This document shows positions 27,631 through 39,215 of a DNA stretch of 64,000 nucleotides, piece by piece. The position numbers and the translations under genes are program-made. The DNA lies in contig CANUEZ040000183.1 of assembly GCA_948099385.1 (NCBI GenBank), positions 310,001-374,000 on the forward strand, given 5' to 3'. The stretch is from Fasciola hepatica. Lineage: Eukaryota; Platyhelminthes; Trematoda; Plagiorchiida; Fasciolidae. Under the pieces are notes generated by a model. That model did no database searches, was not told where the DNA came from, and saw nothing but the letters and a program-made list of their open reading frames with translations. Positions within the stretch are counted from its first letter, which is position 1. Each line of letters starts with the position of its first letter.

Positions 27631-28536
27631 CAGTCGCACACACTACTCACAAGTAATTAGGATGTACATACTTTTCATGTTTTCTTTGTGGGGGAATGTG
27701 CTAACCCATCGTTGGCGGACAGCTAATTCACGTTGACAGTCGGAGCTGGTGCGGTACCAAGCCCATGGCTTGACACAACTAGACCTCGAGTGACAAGACA
27801 GCCGGTCGTTGGAGTGGCTCGAAAAATGAGAGATGATTCTTGTCAGTGTTATTTAAGCCTAACGGAGTGGTCACCAGCACCAGAAGGGCCAATGCATTGT
27901 GCGCAACGAGTGGGCGAATGTGAGATCAACCTATATATTCTTTATTTTGTGCTAATAAATTGGGGTGATTCTGGAGCAGACTCGACTTCTTACTAGAGTT
28001 AGTGGGACGGTTTAAAACACCCTTAGTTTACAGAAGAAACCTTCGTGGTTTTCAAGTCTTTAAATCTTTTTGAGTTTGGTTTGAAAGCTTTCCACGATCT
28101 ATCGATTTCGTTTTCAGTAAGCATCCAAAACCAGTTTTAGTCTCATCCAATCAAGACTCCATCAGGTCCCCATATCATAGTAGGTGATTTCGTTCATTCA
28201 CATTACAAGCCGCCCTGGTTAAGAGATCTAGGTTCCACGCGGTCGATATACGTATTCGAAGACAAAAAGATACCATCCAATCTCATCGTTGTCGACCAAA
28301 TAAACGACACTTAATGATGCTGAACAAATCCCCCGAAAATGGACTTTATTACCGTAACCACAGAGCTCACTGACTTAGATGGTCTTAATTTAACTGACTG
28401 ATTTTATTACCATCACCTGGTTAGGCACTGGATTTTGCCACGGAATTTAGTCATTTAATTATATGCCAGACTACGTGCACATGCACGGGGGTTAGTAGTC
28501 CCATTGTGTGTTATTTGCCTGTTTGTGTCCACAGGA

Positions 28537-28538
<2 letters not shown>
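27631..28538. other. Unassigned, partly GC-rich segment after SINE A copy 1
   Basis: The stretch 27660-27995 is richer in GC than its surroundings and contains an 87-codon plus-strand frame (27733-27996) with no recognisable domain. Near 27950 a poly(A) signal-like aataaa occurs in gctaataaattgg. It could be extra SINE A body, part of another element, or unrelated DNA. At 28170-28190 a frame reads HIIVGDF, faintly like an endonuclease motif, but the context does not support it. Confidence 0.3.

Positions 28539-28576
<38 letters not shown>
28539..28576. repeat. (GT)19 microsatellite
   Basis: A pure GT dinucleotide tract of 38 bp, bounded by acaggaca on the left and acatgcg on the right. The His/Thr-rich minus-strand frame across it is an artefact of the repeat. 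Confidence 0.97.
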
Positions 28577-28578
<2 letters not shown>

Positions 28579-29359
28579 ATGCGTTTGCTTGTGTGAATTG
28601 GGGGAAAAACAATCTGTGAGACAAGATTCCCTTTGAGGCTAACCCAGACAAAGATGTGCTGTTGAAATGTGTTCGTGTGGAGGCATGTCATTTAATGAGC
28701 CTAACCGCATCCACCTGTTCAACACGTTCTGTTTTTTCGCTTTGCATGTGTGCACGTTTCCATCAAATCCATGGCGTGTTTTCACCACGGCCGGCAGCCT
28801 CGTTGTTCGTTTATTACGAGGGCGGGAAATTCGGGTATTTTACCAAACAATACGATACGAAAGTGTGATGCTGGTAATCTCACCGGTCAATTTTCTCCAT
28901 CTGATGTTTCTTTGCAATAGACAAGGTAGTTGCCTAGCAATTTGTCTACTTGCTAGATAACTAGCACAAAATTAACTATGAAGCGCACAGACATTATCAG
29001 TCCGTCTGGACAAGAGAGGTGTGAATCAGAAACTTCCAAAATTAGATGCTGCTTTTGTTCCCCCAGTATCATTGCTTCCACTCTGCTGCTTTATTGATTG
29101 TTGACAACTATCTTTATGATAGCATTACTGAAACTGGTCTCATTGATGAGCGGTACAACACGGATTCTCTTTTGGGGGGTTTTCTTCAGCGCACAAAGCC
29201 GATCATTCAAATTATTTCTGCGAGGCTAACTGAACAAAATGTCTTTTAGAATCTGATTTCGCGTGATAAAATGTAAGTGTTCTTTTTACTTCTGCTTTCA
29301 TTTATCATGTAACAAAGTGCAGCAGTTCAGGAAAGAGTTCACGGTCAATAAAAAGCTGC
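28577..29359. other. No recognisable gene
   Basis: Two overlapping plus-strand frames at 28656-28960 (70 and 97 codons) are open, but I recognise no domain in either. Nothing else is supported. Confidence 0.45.
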
Positions 29360-29475
29360 CATATCGGAAAGTGGCCGGCGTTGCCGGGAATCGAATGCAG
29401 GTCGATATTCTCCGAAGTCCCCGATGATAACCTGCCGGTCGAAAGTGAAGGAACTCCCACAAGCACCCGAGGCTA
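29360..29475 (-). repeat. tRNA-like fragment, possibly a separate SINE
   Basis: Read on the minus strand, the sequence contains a good T-arm/B-box, cattcgattcc at 29397-29387, followed by cggcaacgccggcc, which could form the end of a tRNA-like fold. A clear A box at the usual distance is lacking and cloverleaf pairing is poor, so this is not a functional tRNA gene. It does not align with SINE families A, B or C. It may be a fragment of another tRNA-derived repeat. Confidence 0.35.
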
Positions 29476-30535
29476 CTTTACCATGATCTTATGTGTGCCG
29501 ATAAGAGAATAATTGAGATTTTTATTATAAGGATTTGGGCGAACTGAGGGAACATTTTGGCGAAATAAACTACTTACATCCGTTGCGCGTGTGACTCATA
29601 TTTCGTATACATTGTGGTCATGCATCCTAAGTTCACACATGCTACTCTCTGGGCACTTCAGAAATATAATTTATCGGAACACCTATTTCTTTAATTTCTT
29701 GGTTGGATAAATCTCCAGTAATAAAGTTATATTACCAGCAGAAGCAGCATTAGCAATTCGTTGATTAATAACGAATCTAACATTACTGTCCCGAGCTTGA
29801 AATCCTCTCAGCCAAAAGCCAAATTACCTCGCCATAAAACTCGTAGACTACGCTATATTCCCCCCTCCCACTGTAGTTTCACATTTTAATCGGTACCTAA
29901 GTCAAGTGATCACTGAACCAATATGCGCTACTTATTTTATTGGAAGTGATAGTATTTTTCACTTTGGCCGAACTGATATTGTTGTGGGTGTCTCCCTATT
30001 TCATCGTATTAACATTACCACTTCGAAATCATTTCGAAAAGTTCCGACATGAGGTGAGAGCTTTTAAATGCCTTCAGACCAATATGAAGAAGCTTCTCCT
30101 AGAGAAATATCCTAGTCACAAACTAACTTTTCATTACAAGGAAGAGATCATTTCAAACCATGTCTATATGTACGTGTGCTTTCAAATAAAATCAAATGGA
30201 ATGAGTTTACAGGTAATTATCTTGTATTACTTTTTATCCGGCGCAACAACTAGAACGGTTTTTTTATCCCAGTTAAGGAGTCCTGCTATCTTTCAGAAGC
30301 TTCATTAATGTTACAAATACCCAATGTATTTATAGAGTCTAATTTCAAAGGAGAGGTAAATAACTGTAATCACATTTTAATGGTACAGTGCTTGCATGGA
30401 TGAAGAGTGCATCTGTCGGATCAAGCAAAGATTCCTCCAGTTATTTCGTCAGTAAAGATGGCTCACCTTCAGAACGAGGACAAGTGGAGCCACGTTTGGA
30501 TTTTTCAACCGATTAGTTTGAAACTGCATCCGGAT
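29476..30535. other. No recognisable gene
   Basis: A 122-codon plus-strand frame at 29940-30308 starts with a hydrophobic stretch of about 30 residues but has no recognisable domain. I see no RNA gene or repeat. Confidence 0.4.
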
Positions 30536-30665
30536 TAGAGGACAAGATTCCCCCGGAAGAACACGACCGGTTTCGTGGCTGTTGCCGCTCATCAGGTATG
30601 CGTACCCGGTACTCTTTCGCACGTCATTACTATACTTGACAGATTTACAGTAGGTCTATGGCTGT
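30536..30665 (-). mobile_element. SINE C, tail fragment 1
   Basis: A block of about 80 bp is shared with 47336-47425 and 58113-58240, and with 58455-58540 in reverse. It begins at a form of ggacaaaatttccccggaag, continues through gttgttgccgctcatcagg and ends gcgtacccggtact. A weaker match to the 58.1 kb copy continues for another 40 bp. Orientation is set by the 58.3 kb copy, which has a tRNA-like head; by that standard this copy lies on the minus strand and has lost its head. Confidence 0.65.
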
Positions 30666-31299
30666 CCTGTCATCCAGATACAAAATGATACCACTGATTT
30701 TGGAGAGGTAAATAACACCAAGATTCCTACTAAAGCATTTCTTGACCAGTGATGGGTTCCTTTAAAGGCTTTCGTTTTCTCAGCAACACAGTGTTTCATA
30801 TTATATCCCAAAGCAAACTAGCTACAGAGAAGAGAGTTGGGAATGGTGGATGATGACTTAACATATCCAAATAATCAATAAATAGAAACATTTGGCAGAA
30901 CTAATCTGATTAGATGAGAAAAAACCTTCCTACTTGTTAAAAATTTGACAATAACTGATTCGTCTAGTTGGAAAAATAAGCATCACCTGTTGAGTAAATT
31001 ACTCTGTTACTCTTTCTAAGGTGTCCAAAGCAGACACATCAAATGGATAGTTCAAGCCGGGTTGATAGTTTACAAATGTTAAGAAAAAAATCCAAATTCG
31101 AAAGTTCTAACAGATTAGGCAGTGTTATCTGGTGAAATGACGAACTTTGAATGCACTTGGCGGAAAGAAAACAACAAAAATGCTAGCCTCTTGGGGAAAA
31201 TTTGAAATAAACTGAGAATAGTACTGGAGAGCACAAAAAACAACGAATTTCGTACATGCTGGTGTGCAAATTTACATCAACTGGAGATTAAGGCGTCAA
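30666..31299. other. No recognised feature; downstream of gypsy relic 2
   Basis: This is where reverse transcriptase of gypsy element 2 would follow on the minus strand. I could not recognise any RT block in the three minus frames, so the element is either truncated here or decayed beyond recognition by eye. Confidence 0.35.
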
Positions 31300-32480
31300 A
31301 TGAGAGAAACACTATCCTGGGTGCTTAACAACGAAATATTCATATGTAACTTAGAAGGAATTTTCCGGCCCAAGATTTACTGACCAAGATCAGAAATTTG
31401 AAAAGCACATGGAATGGGAGCAGAGTTCAAAACCTGAATCAGAATAATATTTGAACCTAAAGTGTATACAGAATGGCCAGTGATACGTCGGATCGTGACA
31501 ATATTAGGCTAAATATGAGCGTTCGCGGGAAACGATTCTACATGAGACCTTGTAGTGGTGGATTCGACACTATCCGTGTGAATAGATATAATTTGATTAC
31601 CGTCCGGAGTAAACAAATTTTGAATAATATTAAGAGAATGATTGCAAACCACAGCTAAATTAAGGGAAGAAAGGTTATCTGCATTTGAATTTGGGGTGGA
31701 TTTGAATCCACGGTCATGTGACGAATTTAACGTTGACCACAAACACCCCGTATATGACCAGTCTTACCTAGGGGAAAAACACGGAAATCGTCTGTGTGGA
31801 TATGAACACCGGGAATGTAGCCGTCCACAAAAAGTACATTTCCTGACTGTTCCTGCTTGAGAGCATGAGAACTGTTCAAGCTTTTGCCAGAAACAACTCT
31901 GGTGCGGTAACCATTCGGTGATTTGAATTGTTGTCGGGTTAAAATGAAAACAACTGGATCGCTCGCAGGTGCATTGATGAATATAACATCCTGATGCAGT
32001 TGGCAAATATTTATGATACTCTGAAACGTATGGCCGCTCTGGATTAGCGGTCGGTTTTTGCAATTCCCGTATATATTTTTTCCAACAATGAGACGATCTC
32101 GTAGTTGATTATTCAGTTGTGCACCCCAATCATACTTTGACGCCTCAGTCTGCATTTCAAGAGTGAATGCTCAAACGGACTGGTTTTCTATGCGGACGAA
32201 GGAATTCAACTTGATTCGGTTAGCTTCAATAAAATTCATGAGTTTGAAGCAATGCAGTAGTATTCCCTACAGTTTTTCACAAGAGGGGTTCACTGGAAAA
32301 CACGAATACACAAGATTTCTCAATGATGCATATGAATCTTTGTCAATAAAACGTAGGAAAAACGTTATTTTTCCAGCACTCAGCCTTGTTTTGGTCAGAC
32401 ACTAAATTTCCAAAAGTTCGAAATAGCCCTCGCGTTCTCTGGATTTACGATTCACATCCAATGGCTCCACGGGAGTTGCT
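31300..32480 (-). pseudogene. Ty3/gypsy-like (CsRn1-type) gag-protease relic (element 2)
   Basis: On the minus strand a Gag core reads through stretches such as FIDKDSYASLRNLV and, near 32140-32080, YDWGAQLNNQLRDRLIVG, which is the LRDRL(I/V)xG block characteristic of Ty3/gypsy Gag. Two tandem cysteine-histidine units follow. The first is CTFCGRLHSRC, starting at 31838; the second keeps GKTGHIRGVC, ending at 31739, but in another frame, with its first half damaged. Next comes a protease region with FTPDGNQIIS and a degraded DTGS-like site near 31590, then IRRITGH and SILG-like pieces to about 31330. The double knuckle and the TPDG...DTGS wording resemble CsRn1-type elements of trematodes. There are several frameshifts and stops and no recognisable RT, so it is a relic. 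It differs clearly from gypsy element 1, which has a single knuckle. Confidence 0.72.
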
Positions 32481-35361
32481 GAAATTCCTTAGACATAACG
32501 GTTTTCCAAAATAGCTCATCTTTCTTGCAAAACTATTCAACCCAGCATAACCTTTTTGAGTTAGCTGACTTAGTGGTCAGTACATACGCAGGCGGTAGTG
32601 ACGAAAGCAGGACGATAAATTCAAAAAATACATCATTTCGTTTTCATCATTTTTTACTCATTGACATAGGAGAGTGAGAACCACGAATGAGGAAGTAGGA
32701 AGTACGTATTCACATGCAAAGTTAAATGATATTAGTCGAAGTATATTTTATCACTCGGTTAATAACTCATTAACTTCCATTTCATCTTGATTAGTTTTTC
32801 CAGCCTTTTGGTTATCGAGTCCACCAACTTGGTGATGAAATCACTGGTCATCTTAATGGCCTATACGTGTCACATGTTATTGTCCAAAGTCCAGCGGGAA
32901 AAAAGTGCATTACCTCTTCTTTTTGACATTAAAAATAAATTCTCGATCACCTTTAGGTCGGGCCTGCAGGGAGGTAATGGCAAAAATTGTACCTATGAAC
33001 AGCCCATGGTTTCCGATGTCTAGAATTAATAACGAGGAAACGATTTTGTGTTTGGAGAACGTTTAGCCAACTTGGGGAATCATTTCAGACGAGCCTTTTG
33101 TTTGACACTCCGTAAAGGTGTCATTCATGAGAGCCGTGAATTTCTTACTGTTTAACGTGCGTTTGATAGCAGTCCAGTGACATGAATGGCCTTGCATTAT
33201 CAGAGCCAAAATTTTCAGATGAGATGAGTGAAGCAAACTTTTTGTTTGTGGAAAGATTCCCCGGGGAAAATAACTTTCCCAGATAAGCTTTTTATGTGTC
33301 CTCCGGGGTTCATCGTATCTCACGAACTCATCAGCAAAATCAGCTGAATTTCAAAGCGACTTCCGACCGTATTGGAATTCATCATTAAATTCAACACGTG
33401 TTTTCATTTGTTTGATGCTTAGGGACGGCTTTATATCAGTCGAAAGCTGACTGAGCTTGTTTTTCTCATCCGTCTTCGCGACAGGGAATAGGTAAATCTC
33501 GGAAGATCTCCTCATTGGATCGATGCAAGTCTATTACCACAACTTTTCCTAATGGTCATGTGAATAAAATCATCGTCTGCCCTGGATGTACCAGGTTTTT
33601 ATCCACCACATATGTTTATGTGGCTGTTTTCTCAATAATAACGGAGGAAGTCATGTATATGCTAAGAACATCGCACCTGGAAATATCTGTAACAGAAACT
33701 CCAGCCCCAAGCCCACAGGAGTTCCATATTCTCCTCTCCGTTGACTTGATGGAACTTTTCCACTCTGTGGTTACTTAACTCCACCACGGCGGCAACCATG
33801 CCAATGTTTAGCGAATCACGCTAATATGACCTCGATATTCAGGTCGTGAATTCAGGATAAATTGAGAGCTTTTTCTGTTGCGTCTGACGTCAGCCAAAAA
33901 TTTTCTGTGCAGCCAAGGGATCACGTAGGACTGGGTGCATACTTTCTATTTTTTGTGCTTCTTTATATCAGGAACATTCACTGTTGACAATTTAGTAAAT
34001 TAACAGCTTTTGATAGGGCATGTGATAGTTTGTCGTCGGTGAAAACGATCTTTCGCGATTTTTATTCTCACAAGTTTTTTAATTGACTATATTGGACACT
34101 TCAACAATTTTTGACGTCTATTCTCCAGGCTCACTTGTCACTGTTACCATGGTTACACAACTTCAAACGCTCACGAATCGCCGCATAACCAACGTTTTCA
34201 AAATAAATAACAGTGAAATTTTACATTTTGGCCTTGGGTAGTAATATACTATGGAAAGTCCCGAAAAGATTACCTAATTACGATGATGAATATTTGCCTA
34301 GCGATTTTCAACAACACGTGTACATCAGCTGAACACATGAATGGATTTCCGTACGCGAAGCCAAAATTGATCTTCTGTGGATTAATAAAGTGTTATCCAG
34401 CACAGGATATGACTTAATCAGCGCACAAATATGGCACACGAATTACAATAGAATTTTTTCTAGTTCACCCGAGAATGCACAATACAGCAGTAAGTGAGTA
34501 CAACAGAAATAGCAAAAGTCACATGTATAGTCAGTCATGAACACCACAGAGGGCCTATCGCATTCACTCGGAAATTAAAACCATTCCTGCAAATCATAGA
34601 TCTCTGATTGTTTCTCCATCTTTGTGGTGACATTTATTTAGAATCTGTTACAATCCACTCTAAGAGGCTCGATACCTCTTGATTCACTGAACAGCTATCT
34701 CTTCCAAATAAGCGAGCTTCTTGTTACTTGACTGTTGGTTGAGATACCTCTTTTGAGATACAACCTGTCCCGACCAAAAGTATGAGTTCCGGTCAGAGTT
34801 GAGTCAGTCCAACGATTAACTGATCGACGTACAGAATAATCAACTTCGCGCTTTCCGAATGGCTCCTTGGAGCCCCAAAGCAAAGCGTACCCCAAATAGG
34901 TGCGAAACCCAAGTCAAAACAAGACAGCACCACAAAATGTACGGTACTATTTGTGAGTTAAAACACAAGTGCAAAGCAATCATAACTTTGACTGTGAGTC
35001 TAAGTCACTATCCAACCAAAAAGTAGTTAAAATTAGGACAAAAAACTGTACTTCGAAAACAGTTGACGAAAAAGAATTAATAAAAATCACGTGTTCTGTA
35101 GTCCAAATAAATAGAACAAATTCTGCACGCCTAATCAGGCCCAAAGAAAATATCCCGACCATGGAGCCAAAAAGTCAACATAAAAGAGCTGAACATCTAC
35201 GACAAGTAGAGGGGAGCGAAAAAGTGAAACGGAGCGGTAACAAAACAAAAGGCCTTGAGTCAGTGCGACTCATCAGTGTGCTGAATGCACAAAGGAATCT
35301 CACTAAGAAAGTGCGAACATGTAAGATTAAAGTCTGAGTAGTCCTACAGTCATGGTCACGT
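32481..35361. other. No recognised gene; Lys-rich open frame at its end
   Basis: Nothing assignable through most of the interval. At 34969-35337 on the plus strand a 122-codon frame, rich in Lys, Arg, Ser and Asn, ends 24 bp before the palindromic element begins. It has no recognisable domain and may be chance, since the local composition is A-rich. Short frames at 32787-33778 on both strands resemble no family. Confidence 0.4.
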
Positions 35362-36274
35362 TCAGAACAAGATGCTGGAGAGAGAACAATTGTTTTCAAT
35401 GAATCCTATACGTGCTCTTACAATTCATATGGGTAAGGTAACATTGGAATGCGTTAGCCATTGGCCGGAGTAAAGGTCATTGTCGTGGCGTTAGGATAAA
35501 GGGGTTGGTGTGCGTGTTGTGGTGAGAGTTTCACTCCCACCGTCACGAGTAGTAATCGATAGTGGACTTTTGGGGTTCGGTCGGCGGTCCGTGGTTTCCG
35601 GTTTTGGCTAAGGCAGCTGGGGAGCCTGGACTAGTCGCTTTTGTGCACATAGATCAGGACTTAGTGGGCGAATGGCGATTGCCTCTGCCGTGGCCAGGGA
35701 TCGAAGTCGGACTGGCTTTGATCGATTGGGTGGAACTCAGTATATGACTTCGAAAGCTTTTTCAGGGTCGATCGTGTGGCCACTGTCCACCAAATGACCT
35801 AGAATCGAACTGGTAATCACACCGGTTTTCCCCTGACTCAACCATCTTGAGTGATGTTCCTTGATGCGCTTAGATAAACGCATAGCCGTGCGACCTATGT
35901 AGGATGTGCCACATTCAAAGCCAGTCCGACTTCGATCCCTGGCCACGGCAGAGGCAATCGCCATTCGCCCACTAAGTCCTGATCTATGTGCACAAAAGCG
36001 ACTAGTCCAGGCTCCCCAGCTGCCTTAGCCAAAACCGGAAACCACGGACCGCCGACCGAACCCCAAAAGTCCACTATCGATTACTACTCGTGACGGTGGG
36101 AGTGAAACTCTCACCACAACACGCACACCAACCCCTTTATCCTAACGCCACGACAATGACCTTTACTCCGGCCAATGGCTAACGCATTCCAATGTTACCT
36201 TACCCATATGAATTGTAAGAGCACGTATAGGATTCATTGAAAACAATTGTACGCTCTCCAACGTCTTATTCTTA
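35362..36274 (-). mobile_element. Palindromic Penelope-like element, 5'-truncated, with inverted tail (PLE 1)
   Basis: The element reads on the minus strand and ends at 35362. Its 5' side (35915-36274) is not upstream element sequence but a reversed copy of its own 3' end. The inner arms, 35386-35721 and 35915-36250, are 336 bp each and identical at every position when reverse-complemented, with a 193 bp spacer. The outermost 25 bp of each arm (35361-35385 and 36251-36275) still align without gaps but differ at about six sites. The solo end at 16378-16440 shows that each outer end has its own changes. The tail includes the last ~30 codons of the endonuclease plus about 270 bp of 3' untranslated sequence. 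No target duplication was found in the flanks. Either the arms were homogenised, or this is a very recent event, or the arm is an assembly artefact. Confidence 0.88.
35631..35914 (-). pseudogene. GIY-YIG endonuclease fragment of PLE 1
   Basis: The minus-strand frame starts at the junction with the inverted tail and reads CGTSYIGRTAMRLSKRIKEH, the YIG half of a GIY-YIG nuclease with its Arg and His in the R-x2-EH block. It continues through ILGHLVDSGH and, after a stop, ATAEAIAIRPLSPDLCAHK, which holds the conserved Glu. The same order is present in the open frame at 63.6-63.9 kb. The frame is broken by a TGA at 35737-35739 and ends at TAG 35631-35633. No reverse transcriptase remains. In Penelope-like elements this domain nicks the target DNA at the C terminus of the RT polyprotein; this copy cannot make either activity. 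Confidence 0.85.
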
Positions 36275-39050
36275 AGGTAAAATGAATGCCTCGATCGCAG
36301 AAAGAAGGACGCTCACAAAACACTGTCAGCAAGAATAATGTGGGATAGAGTAGTCCAAAATCCATATGGAAATTTCTCAAAGGTAACGAGAAATTTTCAA
36401 TCACTCAGGATGGTACAAACCATTTCTATGAGGTTCAATCATCCTTGTTTCAGCCAACAGACCATTCGATGGTTCTTCTTTGCTCTCCCGCTGTTACCTC
36501 TTTCGCAATGAGCAGTGCGATTACAAAGGTGACTGAAATCTCTCGACCTTTGACGGATATTTGCAAAACCCACGACCGTAACCGCGGAAGATTATATTGA
36601 CTTCCGACACAAAACGAAGTAAAAATTGAGATAATATCAGATAAAAACAGATACGAGTGTGATTTTACCTACAAGAAGCACTTATTTAAATCTTGAGAGC
36701 ATTTATTTGACAACGAATAAAAATATTCAGATATTCAGATGTACTGGCGGCCAAATCTGATTGTCAGCAATATGTAACGGTCTGTGTCATCAGTGATCAG
36801 CAAACGTTATTACTTTTCAATTCTTTAGTAGTGCACGTGGACATCAATGAAAGGAACAAAATTAAGTATTGTGGTGATGGGTAATCAGAATATGCTAGTA
36901 AACTTTTAGACGGACCACACTGTCACATGAAAGAATACACCTGACATTAGATTCCAATACGAGGATTGAACAAATGCAGACCTTAGAATGAACTCCCATA
37001 TGCGAGTGACATCCGAATAGAATTGTAAATGAAAATAGACAAACACACAATGAGTACTCGAGGGGCATGCAAAAGAACAAGAACATCGTCATCTCTTTTC
37101 AGCCTACTTCTGATTCAAGAGGAAATGACATATCTTGGTGTTTATACCGAAAGCAGGCCAAAGCATTTCAAGCGAATGGACTGCTCATTTTTCTAGACAG
37201 GCTGCGTTGGAACCATATTCACTTTCTCACCAGGGTGCCTGGCGTCATTCGGCAATATCCTAATGTTTTTAACGGTAGGCCGTTGTTTTATTTTTTCAAG
37301 TAACACTCGGCAGTGCAGTTTTACTTTGTCCACTTCAAGAACATTGAATAGCCGAATTTCCACTCACAACTGAAAAAGGTTAGGGACAAAACATTATTCG
37401 AGTGTTTGGTCCTTCCGTTGGAATCATGACTCAGCAACACTCCTCGAACCGTGTAGAGAGGTATCTAAAGCGAATAATGAAACGAAGTTAACATGTACAG
37501 CGTTCTTCTTAAGCCTCTGAATTCCATTAAAATCAGTTGGCTTTCCGTTATGGAGAAAAGCACCGTCACATATTCATTCATTCATTATTCGTGCTTTGTT
37601 AAAATGTGTATAACACAACTCTGATCGTGAATCTCAGTTGGCAAGTAGCTACGGGGTAATAATATTGGTGCTGTCCTTGAGAGTTTTCGAGTTCGGCCGA
37701 GACAAGTGACTTCTGACATCTGAGTTAACAGGTCCTTTGTCATACCCACTAAAACAGAATTTCCAAAAACTGTGTAATTCACGCTCAGAATGTCATTCAG
37801 GACTCGAAGCAGCATGCCTTTTTGGTGTTAAAGATGTCAGAGAAAGTAGCAATTAGTCATTTCAGAGGCTCCGAATATTAAGATTATTCCGTCAGTCTTA
37901 TTGATCTAAGTCGCTTAGTTCAAAAAACTTTGCAGAAGACTTCGTGAGGAAGACCAAAGCTAAGTTTGTGAATGCGAGAAGCTGTAACTGTCAGCCTTCT
38001 ATGGCGTGGCACAGAAAGTTTATCTCTGATTAGAAATCCTAAGGCACTCAAAAATCACTCTACCGCCTGTAGTCAGGATATCACCATTTTCACGCGTGCT
38101 GAACATCAGGTGCGTATCTCATTTCCTCAATCCTGAGTGACTGTAACAGAACTCATCCAGTGCTATGGCGAAAAAGTCACCAATATGTAGTGTGGTTTTA
38201 TTAGCAGAGATTGCACCATGTGTCCTTCTTCTGAGGGTTGGCCTTGACTAACTGAAAAACGACTTCTGAAGAGCCACTATGTGAGTTTGAAGATGGGCTC
38301 CTTCCACACACACTCCGCTTTTAACAAACGGGATTCCAACAAGAAAAGGGTACCCATTGAAAAGGACATGCGAAAGCCACGCGCCGCCTGAATCGGTAAA
38401 TATCACTGAAGATTCGTTGATTATTATGCCTGATCAATTTGGTTAGAACTTGACGGGTAAACGTTCTTTTTGCGCCCATGAGTATTTTTAAGAAATTATT
38501 TTGACATTTTGTCACCCTCTAGTGTCTTCGCTAGGTAAGCGCAAATGGTTGTTGAAGAAATTCTGTTTTTGAATACAGAGATTGACTGGATGTCGTAGGC
38601 CGTCGATAGGATGAGTTTGTTGAAAAACCGTACATCTTGTACTATAGTTGACTATCCCCTAATTCCAGTTAGTCTATGAAATATATTTTAATAACAAAAC
38701 GCCAGTCACACGATAGTATATGTCTTAAATTTGCGGCGATGGTACGCTTTTTGCTTTGCTTTTCTAATATCATAAGATACAGGTACAGATAAACATACAT
38801 TTCAAAGCGAATTATTTGCTCATTTCACTGAGCCTCACAGCTGTGACCCTGGTTCGGTAAGTAGAATGAAGATACGCTTGTACGGATGAATGTGTATGCG
38901 GTAATAAGGTATGGTAAGCGCAAGTACAAGCAAGCGAGTGAGTGAAAACGCAAACACGTACGCAAGTGCGTGAGTCAGCACTGTATGCAAGTGAAAGCAT
39001 AAGCCAAATGCACAATCGGATTAAGTCAAAGAAGATAGTTCAGCGCCTGA
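36275..39050. other. No recognisable gene
   Basis: Short frames on both strands (for example 37067-37303 plus and 37585-37815 minus) without recognisable motifs. No repeats seen by eye apart from the end of the palindromic element. Confidence 0.45.
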
Positions 39051-39054
39051 TTTC

Positions 39055-39215
39055 ATCTGATTGGTCAGCGCCTTCCGGGGGGATCATAACTAACGTCGAA
39101 TGTATATGTGTGTGTACGACTGCAGGAGTGTTCGCATAAATGCAAGGGATTTGGAGCAACTGCTTGCGGAGTGCTTGTGTGAGTGAGAATATCTGGCTGA
39201 GCACATGATTGGTCC
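39055..39215 (-). promoter_or_regulatory. Two inverted CCAAT (NF-Y-like) sites
   Basis: At 39057-39068 ctgattggtcag is a full match to the extended NF-Y consensus, and a second site, atgattggtccg, lies about 150 bp downstream. The surrounding 39050-39300 stretch is GC-enriched relative to its flanks. An 84-codon minus-strand frame (39040-39294) overlaps both sites but resembles no family. CCAAT boxes often mark promoters of genes or LTRs; there is no adjacent gene here to support function. Confidence 0.25.

Noticed and set aside
28151..28300. HIIVGDF reading, similar to a LINE endonuclease motif
   Set aside because: Neighbouring residues do not fit the endonuclease fold and no other motif is near.
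28455..28691. His/Thr-rich minus-strand frame
   Set aside because: Product of translating the GT microsatellite.
34969..35337. 122-codon Lys/Arg-rich frame next to the palindrome
   Set aside because: A-rich composition favours Lys codons and chance openness; no domain, and the PLE tail does not include it.
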